Assembly (NCBI GenBank): GCA_038503035.1
Contig: JAVSML010020386.1
Span: 251,225-315,224, forward strand
From: Crocodylus rhombifer
Lineage: Eukaryota > Chordata > Crocodylia > Crocodylidae
Direction of reading: 5' to 3'
Length of the DNA: 64,000 nt
Within the stretch, counting starts at the first letter, position 1. The number at the start of each line of letters is the position of its first letter. A program made the position numbers and the translations under genes. Of the stretch, positions 1-12,275 are shown in pieces. The notes under the pieces are model-generated. The model was given only the letters and a program-made list of their open reading frames with translations, searched no databases and had not been told where the DNA came from.

Positions 1-292
1 CAGGCAATTCCATGTTAATGAAGCAAACAGTAAAAAGAGGTGGAGCTTGAGGTGGGAGCAGAAATGGGTGGAACCAGAGGTGGAACAAGGGAGGGTCAAT
101 ATTAATAAGTATACACCAAAGTGTATAAAATGTGGGGAAAAAACTATTGTTCGTTGCTGCTCTCCATATTCTGTCGGTGTGGGAGCTTGACCGAAGCCGT
201 CTCCATTCTGAATAAAGCTGTTGCGAGCAATGTGTGCTGGTGTTTGCTCCCTGCTCTACTCTGGCTAATGAGTAACAGGATCCATGGGAGGG
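1..292 (+). mobile_element. Partial LTR (3' part) of an endogenous retrovirus-like element
   Basis: The layout resembles the core promoter and polyadenylation part of an LTR. A TATA-like GTATAAAATG lies at about 122-131 and an AATAAA signal at about 212-217, roughly 90 bases further on, which is a normal R-region spacing. The segment seems to end near AGTAACA at about 286-292. The 5' part is outside the window and I saw no second copy here, so the family and exact end are inferred. Confidence 0.4.
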
Positions 293-940
293 AGTGTCAG
301 AAGAGCAGCTCCTGCAGAGCAGCCTGAAGAGCAGTTCCCTGCAGGTAAGTCTATGGGGCGGAAGGAGCATAGTAAGGAAGGGGGAGCAGATCAAGCCCAC
401 CATGGTGAGGGAGGGAGTGGGGCAGGTGAGGGTGCTGCCCATCCAGGGCGGTGTGTGGAGTAGGATAGAGCCATGGGCAACTCATTCGGGGGTGTGGCGC
501 ATCAGCGAGGCGGCTCCCACTGTGCACATCCCCTGAGAGGGGGCATGAAGGACACATCCCCCCCACCCTCAGATTTGTGCAGGGGGTGGTGGAGGATGAG
601 GACTGCCCACTGCAAGCTTGGGTCTCCCTGCCCTGCTGCCCTCCCCTTAGGAGCCCTGAGCTGCCATGGCAATGCTCCCCCTGCCCCCCCGGCAGCAGTG
701 GGGATGGCAGCAGCATTGAGTTATGCCTCCCACTTCTGCTGTGTGCGCAGGGGTGTACAGCTGGTGTGGGGCTCCTGGAAGGACAGCAGCAGGGTGCAGA
801 GCCCTGAGCCCACAGCAGGCAGCCCACATCCACCCCCGTCCCACTCGACTCAGCTGAGTTTGGCTTGGCTCTGGCCATGCCACCGGCAGAGGCTGTGGAG
901 GAAGGGGGAAGTCAGGCATGTGTCCTTCCTTTATATTTTA
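293..940. repeat. GC-rich unclassified repeat-like region
   Basis: The composition changes sharply from the AT-rich flanks to a GC-rich, CAGC/GGGA-rich tract. It holds several overlapping open frames on both strands, the usual result of low stop density in GC-rich DNA. No domain, splice pattern or terminal repeat was recognised. It may be internal sequence of the LTR element to its left or a separate repeat. Confidence 0.3.
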
Positions 941-2250
941 AACAGGTAGTCACCCTAGCTGGCCCTGACTACCTGAGTAGGCATAACTACTTCCAGCTGG
1001 TCCTACCTACCTGCAGTGACATGGCTGCCTGATTATAAGCAGCAGCCCTTAGGTAGCCTATGAGGCTACCTATTAGGACAGGTGTCTGTCTGTTTTGGGA
1101 AGGGAGAAGGTGCCAAAAGCAGGGAGTGTGGGATTCTTACCTGCTTTGGAGGCTTAAAAAATGCTCTCAGCTGCTACTCTCATGGTGATGCCACTGCATC
1201 CTGTCTGGTGATGCCCCTCAAGAAGCTTCACCATTGCATTTCTGGGTTTGGCATGTATGAGCAGGCATATATAGATAGAATATGTCTACAACATGTCCCA
1301 AAAGAGATATTTCTGCCTAAATAGATCCTAAAACCATAACATGAGAGGAGCAATGAAAGAGATCACTTCATTGCTTTACCAGGTAGATTAAGGATAAGTC
1401 AACAGATCCAAGCCCATATTCCAAACAGGACTCAAAATAAGTATTTTTTGCATATAAACTATTGAAAGCATTCCAACGGAAGGCCAGCCAAAACCCTTGA
1501 TTACTGATGAACACACACATAGTGGGGGGTTATGATCAATTATTTGTCATTTTCATTTTACATGCAAAACAAAATTCAGCACCTCCCTTGTCTCTGATAA
1601 TATAGGGGCTGAGGGTCCCCTAGGCAGAGTTCCCTAGACATCGTAGGGTGTCTAGGCCTTAATTCCCCCTTCTCTCAACCTTTCTGGCATAGAAGAACCT
1701 TTGGATCTCTGTGACACTATGTTAAGTTATCTGACACCAAGCACCTCCAGATTTTTTCATTGGTTGGATCAGCTGCCTGTAGTGTACAAATGTGAGGGAG
1801 ACCTTAATGAGATACTGATTGTTGATTTCAGCTGTTTGGCACAGTTTGTGAGAACAAAGTGAACTGACAGCTCAGAGGAGAGAGAGAAAACAAGAGAGGC
1901 AGTTATCAACAAAGAACTGTATGGGAAGTTCAATTTAGAAACCAGCTCAGTTCAAATAACCCAACTGGGGAGGCTGCCCCACCCTGACTACTGGTGACTC
2001 TCAGCTATAGGGTTTTGGGAAACTGCTTGATCACAGAGAGGGCATTTAAACAAAGTATTATCCAGGAAGGAGATAGAAACCTCTGCACTATCACTAGGAA
2101 AGGCTAAGTTTTCATGATTTATTTTGCAGAGAGCCATATCATGATAACACTGTCAAGGAGTCAAGGCAACAAATGCTGATGCTTAAGAGACCTTTCCAAT
2201 TCAAATACAGGACTCAGCTGGCAACTTGTTTATTTGAATAGCCTGTGGCA
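941..2250. other. No gene recognised
   Basis: AT-rich sequence with short inverted motifs around 940-1080 and 1610-1665. No open frame of note, no terminal repeats and no RNA gene could be supported. Confidence 0.5.
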
Positions 2251-2777
2251 AGGGTGTCAAACTCACTTTGGATCAATTGGGCTGGATCTAAACCATGGGG
2301 AAGGCAGGGCAAAAGGTGGCAGCAGAACTGGAGTGAGAGGTGGTGGTGGCAGCATAGGGGTTAACACTGCCATTCCCCCACTGCTGATAGGTATCCCCAG
2401 CTAGGAATGTGCTTGCCCTACTCATAAATTCTCAGCCTGTCTGAGACCTTGGTGGGCCAAGTGAAACAGCTCCATGGACCAGATCCAGCCCACAGGCTGG
2501 GTCTTTGGCAACACTCATCTAGCATGAGGATGAACTACATCAGTGGGGCCCACCTTTTTGGCTGGCATGCCCTGCACCTATCCCAAGTGCCACTCTGATC
2601 ATGTTCTCTTTCCTCTGTCCAGTCTGCTGCTGTGTCTTCTGCTTCCTGTCTGATTTGTTGTTCTGCTTTCTGCACCCTGCCCTATTGGCCATTGTGTTCC
2701 CTACTCCCACCAGGACCTGCATGTCCAGGCTGCAGGGTTTTTTTGGTACTTGGCTCAAAAATGTTGTCAACCCCCTG
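2251..2777. mobile_element. Two possible adjacent hAT-like MITE fragments
   Basis: At 2253 a CAAGGGTGTCAAACTC motif resembles the 5' terminus of common hAT elements. A second start-like CAGTGGGGCCCACC occurs at 2541, paired loosely with GTTGTCAACCCCCTG ending at 2777. No matching 8-bp target duplication was found for either, so both are suggestions from terminal motifs only. Confidence 0.28.
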
Positions 2778-3349
2778 GTTAGACTATTTATGCCCTTGCA
2801 GAATAGCAGAAAGTGGTATCAAATCAGGATTGCTTCATGTTTTCCAGATGTATAAAGGATTACTGCAGGACAGGGGTATTTGTCCCTAACTTATAAATAG
2901 CACTTAACATTTGAATGGAACTTTGATTTTACAAGATGCTTATAAGTGCAATAAGTGTATCAGTAATACTACTTACTAGAACTATACCCTCCACCTTGGG
3001 AGAGGTTAAATGAGATCCAGTACAACCCATAAACTGACCACAAGACAGATTTTAATTTTAGACCAGTGACTCTGAAGTAACTCATTTGCTGAGGAGGGGT
3101 TTACTAGAGCATAGAATTGTTAGCAAAAGGACATTCAGCCTTGCACATCAGTCCAGCTTGTTATTTCAAGGAAAAGAAAGAGTAAAAAAAACCCAAACCC
3201 ACCAGCACATGGTCTTTAAGTGATGCTTAATGCACAGTAGTCTACTTCTACTGCGCATTAGTGTGTTAGCACAGCTTTTGCCATGATGTGCTAATGCACA
3301 CTAGAATTAGTCTACTGTTCATTAAGCGTCTCCTGTAGACACGCCCAAT
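2778..3349. other. No gene; contains a MITE-like fragment at about 3205-3345
   Basis: Mostly AT-rich sequence with no coding signal. The part from about 3205 to 3345 contains a TAAGTGATGCTTAATGC motif that recurs near 9700 (TTAGTGATGCTTAATGC), and ends with CTGTAGACACGCCC, similar to the termini of the Harbinger-like MITEs elsewhere in the window. Confidence 0.35.
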
Positions 3350-3815
3350 GGGGGCATCTACATGTGCATAAATGTGATGCAATAAACTCTGGCACATATA
3401 GTGGGTACAGAGCTTAAACGTATACCGGGGCTGCAGCACATTGAGCCAAGTCGAAGCAGCCCTGACTGCCAATCCGCCAGCCCAGGGCTTCTGAGACCTG
3501 GCTCAACATGCTGAGGCAGGGCTGGCTGGGGCACAAGGGTGCTTCAGTGTAGGGGCTGCCTGCTCCCTTGCCAGCTAGCCCCCACACTAGCTAGCCAACT
3601 ACAAGTCTCATGCTTCAGCCCAGTCAATGTCTACATATTGGCTGCTGTATGTGAAAAAGCTTAGCAGCAGGATAATACTTGTATTTACAAGTACTAACCT
3701 ACTACAGAGTTTGTCAGTTTCCTGTGGACTAATAGGACCTCATATATAGACACCAAGACATTTACTTTGAGCTAATTAGGCAACTCCACAGTAAATGTCT
3801 TGTATAGATGCCCCC
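3350..3815. mobile_element. MITE, Harbinger-like family, copy 1
   Basis: The ends GGGGGCATCTACA (from 3350) and TATAGATGCCCCC (to 3815) are inverted repeats. Internal sequence matches the copy at 41236-41711, including the paired CAAGTACTA and CTACTG tracts and the central GC-rich block with CTCAACATGCTGAGG. There is no coding capacity. The small size, inverted ends and several copies fit a non-autonomous DNA transposon. The PIF/Harbinger assignment is inference. Confidence 0.6.
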
Positions 3816-5462
3816 AGTACTTACCAGTATGATTATTAGTAAGTAATCATACCACTGTATGACTTATTGGAAGTAGGTGCAGGTGTGAAGTAATGTACCA
3901 TGACCTGATTCAAAGCCTAGTCCCATAAACTTTAGCGGCCTTTGTTGCTACTTGTGAAGTTACTTATTACTATAAGCCATGAGTGACTGGTGCCTCCTGA
4001 ATTTGGGGTGCACCTGCAGAACCTGCTGGCCCTGTTGGGGTGGCACCAGCCCTACCTACAGCATCAGCGTTGGCCATCAGGGGGTGCACCAGTCCTGTCA
4101 GAGGGGGCACGTGCACCCCCATTCACCTCCTACTGGTTGCCTATGCTATAGGCTGTACTTTTAGTATCAAGTCTCAGAAGAGATCCCAGAAAAGGACAAT
4201 CAGGAACAGCAAGCCTGTCTTACAAATGAAGTCTAAGGGGATGCCTTCACATGATGGCACCTATAGCAAACCTACCTCTGATTACAGCTGTCATATTATC
4301 TTACCCTTAGGACTCCTTCCCCTTGAAGCTGGTGAAGGTGACAGTTCATGTAAGGCTGGTAAAGGTGACATTTGGCAGCAGTCCAATATTGTGCTGCTCA
4401 GATGGTGAGGGCGTTAAGGTCTCAGGTCCCACCTAAGTCAGTCAACCCACTAATTCCCTGAACAAGAAATTACAAAGCTTCTCTGATGGTTAATAGATAC
4501 TTCATGTCTTGCAGTGAGGGAAAAATCAGGCCCTCCCTTTTCATTAAGTCATAGCCCAGCACCCTGAAGTTAATTTTTTCCAGACAGCAACCTTTTAACT
4601 GCTTGCCCATTTCTCTGAGCTTCCTTAGCCATTTCAGGTGGTTCTTCCCATTACAAGCAGATAATACCTTGAGTGCCCATCCCAACAGTAGCCCCTTCTG
4701 CCTGTGATTAGGCAACTGTCCTTGACCTAGTAACACAATAGCAAGAGACACTTAGCAGTTTTGCCTACCCTCTTTTCCTTAAGTATGCATTCCTCAATTC
4801 CTTTAGCAGAACCACGTCCCAAATCATAAAGATATGTACAGACAGCATAACATAATTCCTACAATAATAAAAATGACATAAATGATACAGTACAGCATTA
4901 GCTTTCTAGTGAGATTACACACACCATATCAGTAAACCAAACACGAGACAACATGATTATGCTCTACAAACCCATCAACTTATAGGGAGCTTATAGGGAT
5001 ATTGTATATCTGCAACAATGTCATCTACAGCCCTCTTTTCCTCTCTACAGCAGTCCATGTGCTTAGGCTCCAGGGCTAAGGACAAACATTCAAAAAGCCT
5101 GAGCCTGAATTGATTCAAAATTTCCATGTTAGTCTAACCTGTGTAGGCCAGTTTTTGATTGTGAAGACATCCCCTCTGGGCTGAAAAAACGCAGGCACAT
5201 GCCTTCAGTGGCTCAGGCTAGAAGCCAGGGGGTGCTAGGGCAGCTCTCCCTTCCTTTTTACAGTGTTGAGCTGAGGGGGCCATGGCCAGGTCTTGGCAGA
5301 ATGCTTTGATTAGAGAGGGGGTCCTCCCCCACTCACTGGTCAGTGAAGGAGCCAGCAGGGATTTAGTTACACAGCAGGAAGCATTTATCACCCCATCAGC
5401 AAAACAAAAGGCTCTCTCATTAGTTCAAGTTCTTCTTAAACAACTTGTTCCAAAGAAGGAAC
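3816..5462. other. No gene recognised
   Basis: No domain-bearing open frame or clear terminal repeat. A short GC-richer patch around 3985-4100 and the sequence before the assembly gap are unclassified. Confidence 0.45.
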
Positions 5463-5472
5463 NNNNNNNNNN
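5463..5472. other. Assembly gap (10 N)
   Basis: Ten consecutive N bases. The true gap length is probably unknown, since ten is a placeholder size that is used twice in this window. Confidence 0.98.
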
Positions 5473-5704
5473 CTGGTAGCTAATGCTGAGAGGTGTCTGT
5501 GTAAGACAGAGGGGAGGGGGAATCCCTGCTTCATCAGGGAGTATTGGGGGTGGGGAGGAAGAACCCAGGCAGATGCCCTATGCCTGCAGTTTCTGCTAGA
5601 ACTTCAGCCAGGGAACAGAGGGGAGGGGCCAGCTCTGCTTGGCTGGAGTGAGAGCAGAGCCCCACTCAGAGTTGCAAAGCAACTGGGATGCTGGAGGATT
5701 CTGA

Positions 5705-5905
5705 TTTAATTTAAACCAGGAAGGGGTCTGGGACAGAACTTGCATAAACTGAGTTGACCCAAATCAGTTGCATCTGATACTACATTAAACCAGGTTTATC
5801 TCAAAATTGTTTTAGCCATTTTCAAACCAGTTTAAGTGCACTGAACATCTGTTCTGTTACAGCTTTAAACCAGTTTCTGATCACTTCAACTGGTTTAAGT
5901 GTAAT
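5705..5905. repeat. Cluster of AAACCAGTTTAA-type motifs
   Basis: Five related motifs, direct and inverted (TTTAAACCAGG, TTAAACCAGGTTTA, AAACCAGTTTAA, TTTAAACCAGTTT, AACTGGTTTAAG), occur within 200 bp. This looks like the end of a MITE or a degenerate tandem array. I could not place its limits. Confidence 0.35.
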
Positions 5906-7124
5906 GTTTGTCTCTAGCCCAGGGTGGGATCCCTGGATCCTTTAGCTCTTTGCTTGCAAAGGCACTGAAAGAACCTTTTATTATTGTTTTTAAATTCAAG
6001 AAATAAATCTCCCCACAATATTTCTTCTTGAAAACAAGGCCAAAATTCACTGGTTTTGGTTTTCCTGTTTTTATAATTTGTGAGCTCTTCTGGCTGAGGA
6101 TAGCAGGAGTAAAATTAGTAGGACAACTGAGACCATTGTTCACTATACAATTCTTTATTTAAAAAAACAAGTTTAAATAGATATCACATTACCTGCCTTT
6201 GGTACTAGTGCTGGGTTGGTTGTGATTCATAACAGAGCATCTGTTATTAGCTTCACCTCCATCATCTTTTTCTGGCTTCATGAGCACAAAAATACTTTAG
6301 AGATCTTTGAATGTAAAAGACAGGTGACATTCCAGCCAGTGAAAGACTGCCATAAGTCAATGTGAAGATTTCAAAAGTCTAGTAACAGCTTTCCATAACA
6401 GCCAGTGGAAGCACCTAGTCAGTTAGAGATCACAAAGTTTGCCCTACCAAATTACCTAGTAGAGGAGACAAAATTCCTGATATATGACAAATGTGTGACC
6501 ATCAGCTCCCACGAGTAAGGAAGAGTCCAAAAGATCACTGGTAAATTGCTGAAGGGAGCTCTGTTTGATAGTCGTGGACCGGTCCTCCTTCTCAGAAGCA
6601 CCACAGGAAAGGGGGACAAACACCAGAACACTGGAGACTTAACTATCTAGGAATCCAGCAATTTAAGAATACCTATGGTTCCTGTGCATAAGAGGGTCTT
6701 TGCCCTAAAATATAGCTCCAGTAGGAAATGTTTTTCATTGAAAGGATCTAACAAAGACAAAACTCAGTTTTAACAGTGAAAACTGTTAACACAAATATAG
6801 TTCATAGGTACAGTTACAACTCCTTTTTATGCTAGTCTTTTAAAACTAATCCATGAAAAATGTATTTTAATAAAGGTAAAAACAACAGGCTGAGCACTGA
6901 GATAATAAATTAGGAAGAAAAGCACTTTTGATATTATACAGAAAGCCCTGAGGGGCTTAAGGGAAAGTAACTGCAATCATAAATAGTAAGGTAATACTCT
7001 GGAATGTCTAGTGCCCAACTTATGTGTTCAAAATAATTTTCCCTATTTGGCAGCCATGTTGGTGCATGTGGTATGCAAAGGAGGATGAAGAAGAGATTTA
7101 CAGTTTATTCATACTTGTGAATTC
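5906..7124. other. No gene recognised
   Basis: AT-rich sequence with no supported feature. Confidence 0.45.
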
Positions 7125-7905
7125 ATTGATCCAGATACCCCATCCTGGGCTAGGGACCTCAGAAAATCATTGGGTCCAGACCCCTGCACCAGGCAGGAAA
7201 GACAACTGGGGTCAGGTGACCCCAGCAAGGTGACCATCTGATTTTCTCTTGAAGATTTCGAGGGTAGGCGATTGCACCACCTCTGGAGGAAGCTTATTCC
7301 ATAGTCTGGACACCCTAGCTGTGAAGAAGTTTTTCCTAAAGTTGAGCCTGAAACCGTCTTCCAGGAATTTATAGCCATTACTCCTGGTTTTCCCCAAGGG
7401 TGCCCTGGTGAACAGTTGTTCACTGAGTCCTTGATGCACATCCCTGATGCAGCAATAATCTGCTATCAAGCCCCCACTCAGCCTTCTCTTTTTCAGACTG
7501 AAGAATCCTAGGTCCCTCAGCCTCTCCTTGTATGGCTTGCCTTGCAAGTCCCTGATCATATGGGTGGCTGTTCTGTGGACTCTCTCAAGCTTCACCACAT
7601 CCTTGTTGAAGTGCGGTACCCAATACTGAACACAGTACTCCAGCTGCAGTCTCCCCGATGCCGTGTAGAGTGGAAGAATCACTTCCCTAGTTTTGCTGGA
7701 GATGTATCAATTGATGCATACCAGGGTATTATTTGCCCCATTGGCTACAGCGTTGCACTGCTGGCTCATATTCATACTGTGGTGCTGGCAGTTTGGCATT
7801 GTCAAGCTGGTAGGTGTGCAGGGATTGTTCGTCCCCAAGTGCAGCAGTTTAAATTTCTCAACATTGAATTTCATTTGCTACCTATCTAGTAGTAAGATAA
7901 ATATA
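7125..7905 (-). mobile_element. CR1 LINE fragment, 5'-truncated
   Basis: The minus strand encodes the C-terminal part of CR1 ORF2 after the reverse-transcriptase palm. Recognisable pieces are VILPLY, QLEYCVQYW, ERVHRTATHMI, LRDLGFFSLKKRRL, the RSNGYKFLEDGFRL block, LWNKLPPEVVQ and a final FKRKSDGHLAGVT, which is the usual CR1 ORF2 ending. The 3' UTR runs down to about 7125. The copy is diverged and lacks the endonuclease and most of the RT. It lies 5'-to-5' with the next CR1. Confidence 0.85.
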
Positions 7906-7924
7906 AGAATGGGAATTCCCCCCC

Positions 7925-9545
7925 CGGGGGAGGCACACCTGGGCCACGGGTTAGCGAGGATTTAGTTAGGGAGCTTCTGGAGGGGTTGGACGTATTCAAG
8001 TCAGCCGGCCCGGATGATCTCCACCCTAGAGTTCTAAAGGAACTGGCCAAGGTCATTGCAAGTCCCCTGGCACGGCTTTACGAGCACTCGTGGTGCTCTG
8101 GTGAGGTACCAGAGGACTGGAAGAGGGCCAACGTGGTCCCCATCTTCAAAAAAGGCAGGAAGGAGGACCTGGGAAACTATAGGCCGGTTAGTCTTACCTT
8201 GATCCTAGGCAAGCTGTTTGAGAAAATTATGCTGGCACACATCCAAGAGGGTCCAGCAGGGGACTGCATGCTTAGGGGCAACCAACATGGGTTCATCAGT
8301 GGCAGGTCCTGTCAGACCAACCTGGTGGCCTTTTACGATCAGATCACCAGATCATTAGATGCAGGGGTAGCAGTAGATATAATCTTCCTGGACTTCCGGA
8401 AGGCTTTTGACACTGTCTCTCACCCCTTTCTCATTAAGAAACTGGGGGGCTGTGGTGTAGACACCCACACAGTCAATTGGGTTGCCAACTGGCTGGAGGG
8501 CTGCACCCAGAGGGTGGTAGTGGATGGGTCCTTCTCAACCTGGAAGGACGTGGGCAGTGGGGTTCCGCAGGGCTCGGTCCTCGGGCCCACACTGTTCAAC
8601 ATCTTCATCAGTGATTAGGACGAGGGGGTAAAAAGCACCCTGTTCAAATTTGCTGATGACACAAAGATGTGGGGGGACGTGGGCACACTGGAAGGATGCA
8701 ACAGGCTACAATCAGACCTAGACAGGTTACAAGGGTGGGCGGACGAGAATAGGATGGGTTTCAACACAGACAAGTGCAAGGTGTTGCACCTCGAGAGGAA
8801 CAACCAGAACCATACCTACAGGTTGGGGAACTCCCCTCTTGCCAGCACGGAGGCGGAAAGGGATCTGGAGGTCATCATTGACTCCAAGATGAACATGGGC
8901 CGGCAGTGTGGGGAGGCAGTAAGGAAGGCCAACCGCACCTTGGCATGCATCCACAGATGCATCTCGAGCAGGTCCAAAGAGGTGATCCTCCCCCTCTATG
9001 CGGCACTGGTCAGGCCACAGCTGGAGTACTGCGTCCAGTTCTGGGCGCCACACTTCAAGAGGGATGTCGACGGCATTGAGAGGGTCCAGAGGAGGGCCAC
9101 TCGCATGATCAGGGGACAACAGGGCAGGCCCTATGAGGAGAGGCTATGGGACCTGAACCTGTTCAGCCTCCAAAAGAGAAGGCTGAGGGGGGATCTTGTG
9201 GCCTGTTATAAACTAGCCAGGGGGGATCAGCAGGCATTGGGGGAGTCACTGTTCCCCCGAGCACCGCCAGGAGTGACCAGGAATAACGGTCACAAGCTGG
9301 CAGAGGGTAGGTTTAGGTTAGACATCAGGAGGCGCTACTTCACAGTCAGGGAGGCTAGGATCTGGAACCAGCTTCCAAGAGAAGTGGTGCAGGCTCCTAC
9401 CCTGGGGGTCTTTAAGAGGAGGTTAGATGAACACCTTGCTGGGGTCATTTGACCCCAGTATTCTTTCCTGCCATGGCAGGGGGTCGGACTAGATGATCTG
9501 CTCAGGTCCCTTGCGACCCTACAAACTATGAAACTATGAAACTAT
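7925..9545 (+). mobile_element. CR1 LINE, 5'-truncated, with RT domain and 3' tail
   Basis: A truncated non-LTR retrotransposon that starts just upstream of the RT domain and ends in the octamer tail ACTATGAA repeated at about 9525-9545, the typical CR1 3' terminus. It holds the ORF2 remnant described separately. It is much better preserved than the minus-strand CR1 immediately to its left, so the two are separate insertions. Confidence 0.93.
7938..9452 (+). pseudogene. CR1 ORF2 reverse transcriptase, one nonsense codon
   Basis: The encoded protein would reverse-transcribe CR1 RNA at its target site. The frame reads through about 500 codons with a single TAG at 8616-8618. RT landmarks in order are ANVVPIFKKG, NYRPVSLT, NQHGFISGRSCQTNL, motif A with LDFRKAFD, SGVPQGSVLGPTLFNIF, then the stop, then FADDTK with the paired catalytic aspartates, and the C-terminal RATRMIRGQ, LFSLQKRRLRGDL and FKRRLDEHLAGVI. 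The endonuclease domain is missing through 5' truncation. The stop falls between the PQG and ADD motifs, so no full RT can be made. Confidence 0.9.
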
Positions 9546-9589
9546 ATGATGTGATTACACATGGTAGCAGAGCCCAGTACTCAGTGGGC

Positions 9590-9780
9590 GCATCTACTTT
9601 TGCATTAATGCACCTTTTCTAAGGCGCATTGAATTTACTATACATTTAATGTACATTAGGCTGTGCTAATGTGCAGTAGTATATTTACACACATTTTTAG
9701 TGATGCTTAATGCTCAGTAGACTATTTTACTGAGCATTAGTGTAATGTCACAGTTTTTTAAAACTATCTTATTTGAAATG
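9590..9780. repeat. MITE-like fragment
   Basis: It begins with GGGCGCATCTACTTTTGCA, similar to the terminal GGGGCATCTACA of the Harbinger-like family, and contains TTAGTGATGCTTAATGC, shared with about 3216. The right terminus is degraded. Confidence 0.4.
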
Positions 9781-11937
9781 CACCTGTGAACGGCTGGATC
9801 CACCATCCTACAGAAACTTAGACAAGCTTTACATAATGTTCTATCCTTGCCTTAATGAACTGCCACACTTCCATGATTTGATTACTTAAGAATGTTTGGC
9901 AACTTTATCATTTGTATTTAGTGCATCTAGCCTATCCAATTTATGCAGGAATGCCCCTCCTAAGTGCTTTTCATTTCACTTTATCTCATGTGATACCTAA
10001 TAGTGAATTCACAGGCAATGGATTATAGGAACAGCGGATTAGTAGGACAGTTTTATTACATGAGAGTCTTACATTGCATCACCTTTCCTATAGATATCTG
10101 AGTGCATAACTGTACGTGGCTGTGATGTGAAAGGAAATGCAGACAAGTTGTAACAGTTTAACAAGGTGTGGGGAAAATATAATTGGACATTTACCCAAGC
10201 ATATTCAGCTGAAAATGTTTTCCAGGTATTCTTAAGACATGTCAGTGTCACTGTTTAAGATTTAGAAACATTTTAAGGCAAGATGAAATTTAGGATGAAG
10301 CTCTCCCTTCCTGCACCAAACAGAAAAATGCCTTCCAAGAAAAATCTGTCAATCCTGGGCCTTGAAAAATTGCAAAGCTTGTTAAGAGAATTAAGACTTT
10401 TGAAATTCTGAATTGTGAAAGACTTCTGGCTTGAATCTGTTCTGACCACTTGGCCTACCCTATGGAAACTCCTCATCTTGAAAATGTTATCCATCCAAAT
10501 GTTGTCTCCTGGACTGTTTTTTGGCTTGTTTTAAAGATACTAATTCCAATGAGATAACGCTAAGTCAGGCAAAATAAATTGGTACTTGAGATTAATGTCA
10601 GCTGCTATATGCAAATGCTTTCTTGCCATCATAAAAGTACATTATTAGTATTTTAGGCCAGCAAATCTCCATATATTACAGCTATTAAAACTTCAACACA
10701 AAACCCTTTCAGGATGTTGTAATGATCAATGAATGACTTAATGAACGCTGAACTGCAGGCTATTAACCTGGAGTACAACCTCTTTTAGCAATAAGTTAAG
10801 GCAGTAATAGCAAGGATTCAGTTTACAACAAAGGTATCTGGGTAAATATGTGAAGTGATTTAACGTCTCTAGAATTTCACAGGGGAGCTATGTAATAACT
10901 TTGTTTAAAAAAAGAGGGACTACCTTAGCTAAGAAAAACTTATTTTCTCAATTGACTTTGGTTCCAAATACCACAGATGAGCTTAAAAGTTTTTTGAAGA
11001 GGAGTGAAGATGAAAATCAAATTGAATGACATAGAAAGTAAACCTCATGCTTTACAGTACAAACTGATCACCCATGGGGCTAGGGTTTGAATATACATTT
11101 CCACCCAAATGGGCTTGACCAAGTGTGGAAGTAGGACATATCTACCTTCCTTTGAGAGATCAATTACAAGTCCACTGCCAGGGGCAGGATACCAGAGTAC
11201 CTAGACAACTGATCTATTTCACCATGCTGAAACCTACATTCCTATGATTATTTCTAGCTACATGGACATCTGTTCATATACTTGCCCTGGAACCAAACAT
11301 ACTTTTTCCTGCTACTGTTTTCAGTAACATTTCTTATTTTGATTGAAATGTCAAGCATGATAAAGCCCAGGTATGGATGTATGACTGGATGAATGAGACA
11401 GAATGCATATTTTTAATTTCAAAAGTTCTATTTGATGTTCCAGGTTACCAGACTTATAGATACTGGTACAAAAGCACTGATTAAGGTTAATTGTAAGGTA
11501 GCTGCTACTTAGTGCCATTAAAAAAAATAAAAAGAAAGAAAAAAGGAAAAAAATGAAGTCATAGACACTTAAAATGAGACTTAGATGGGTTTGGGATCTG
11601 AAGTCCCATACCTGTGATCAGCTACATAAACCTGGAGGCACCTATCCTCACCAGGTATGTCCCTTTTTGACCTGACATTTGATATGCCCAAAACTGTTCC
11701 AATCTGGCCAGTTAGATACATAGCTCCTGCTCCAGCCCCATTTTGATTCAGAAACAAGGAGGAGTGGCCTAAATTCACTGTGGAACCTGATCCAGTAGGT
11801 ATTCAGATCACATCTAATATGTACATTAGCACTGAGATCAAAACAAGAAAAAGCCGTCATTGCTACTTTCACACTGAAATCTACCAGTACTTTCATACAG
11901 AAACATCCTGGTGGTTAGAACAATTACCAAGGATTTG
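9781..11937. other. No gene recognised; A-rich tract at 11519-11553
   Basis: AT-rich DNA without coding signal. The only marked feature is the low-complexity A-rich run at about 11519-11553. Confidence 0.45.
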
Positions 11938-12275
11938 GAAGTGTTTTTACATGTGTTCTAGAGGTGGGTGGGGGAGGACCTTAATTAGAGCAGCTCCAAG
12001 AGCCAGTCTAATTAAAGTGTCCACAACTGTGGTGTATCAGTGTCCACACATTTCAAAATGCTGGCAGGTGCACTTTAATTAAAACTCCTCAAATGAGCTA
12101 TAGTTAAAGCACCCATGATGCCATTTTTAAGTATGGGTATGCTGTTACAAGAAATGTGGAAGCTTGCTGGAGCATGCTAATTATCACACTCCAGCAGACT
12201 CAATTAATCAAATCTGCTGGGACATGCTTAATTACAGCATGTAGGGGCAGCCTCCCTGCAAGTTTGCAGGCACCC
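11938..12275 (+). mobile_element. MITE with TTAATTAAA motifs, copy A
   Basis: This segment matches the reverse complement of about 47535-47875 block by block: TTTTTACATGTG, the TTAATTAGAG blocks, GTATCAG, TTCAAAATG, AGCATGCTAATTA, CTCCAGCAGACTCAATTAAT. It is non-coding and rich in TTTAATTAAA-type motifs. It is best read as a non-autonomous DNA transposon present at least twice here in opposite orientations. Confidence 0.55.

Noticed and set aside
351..878. 175-codon minus-strand open frame near the window start
   Set aside because: GC-rich low-complexity sequence without domain, splice context or conservation cue, and overlapped by equally long frames on the other strand.
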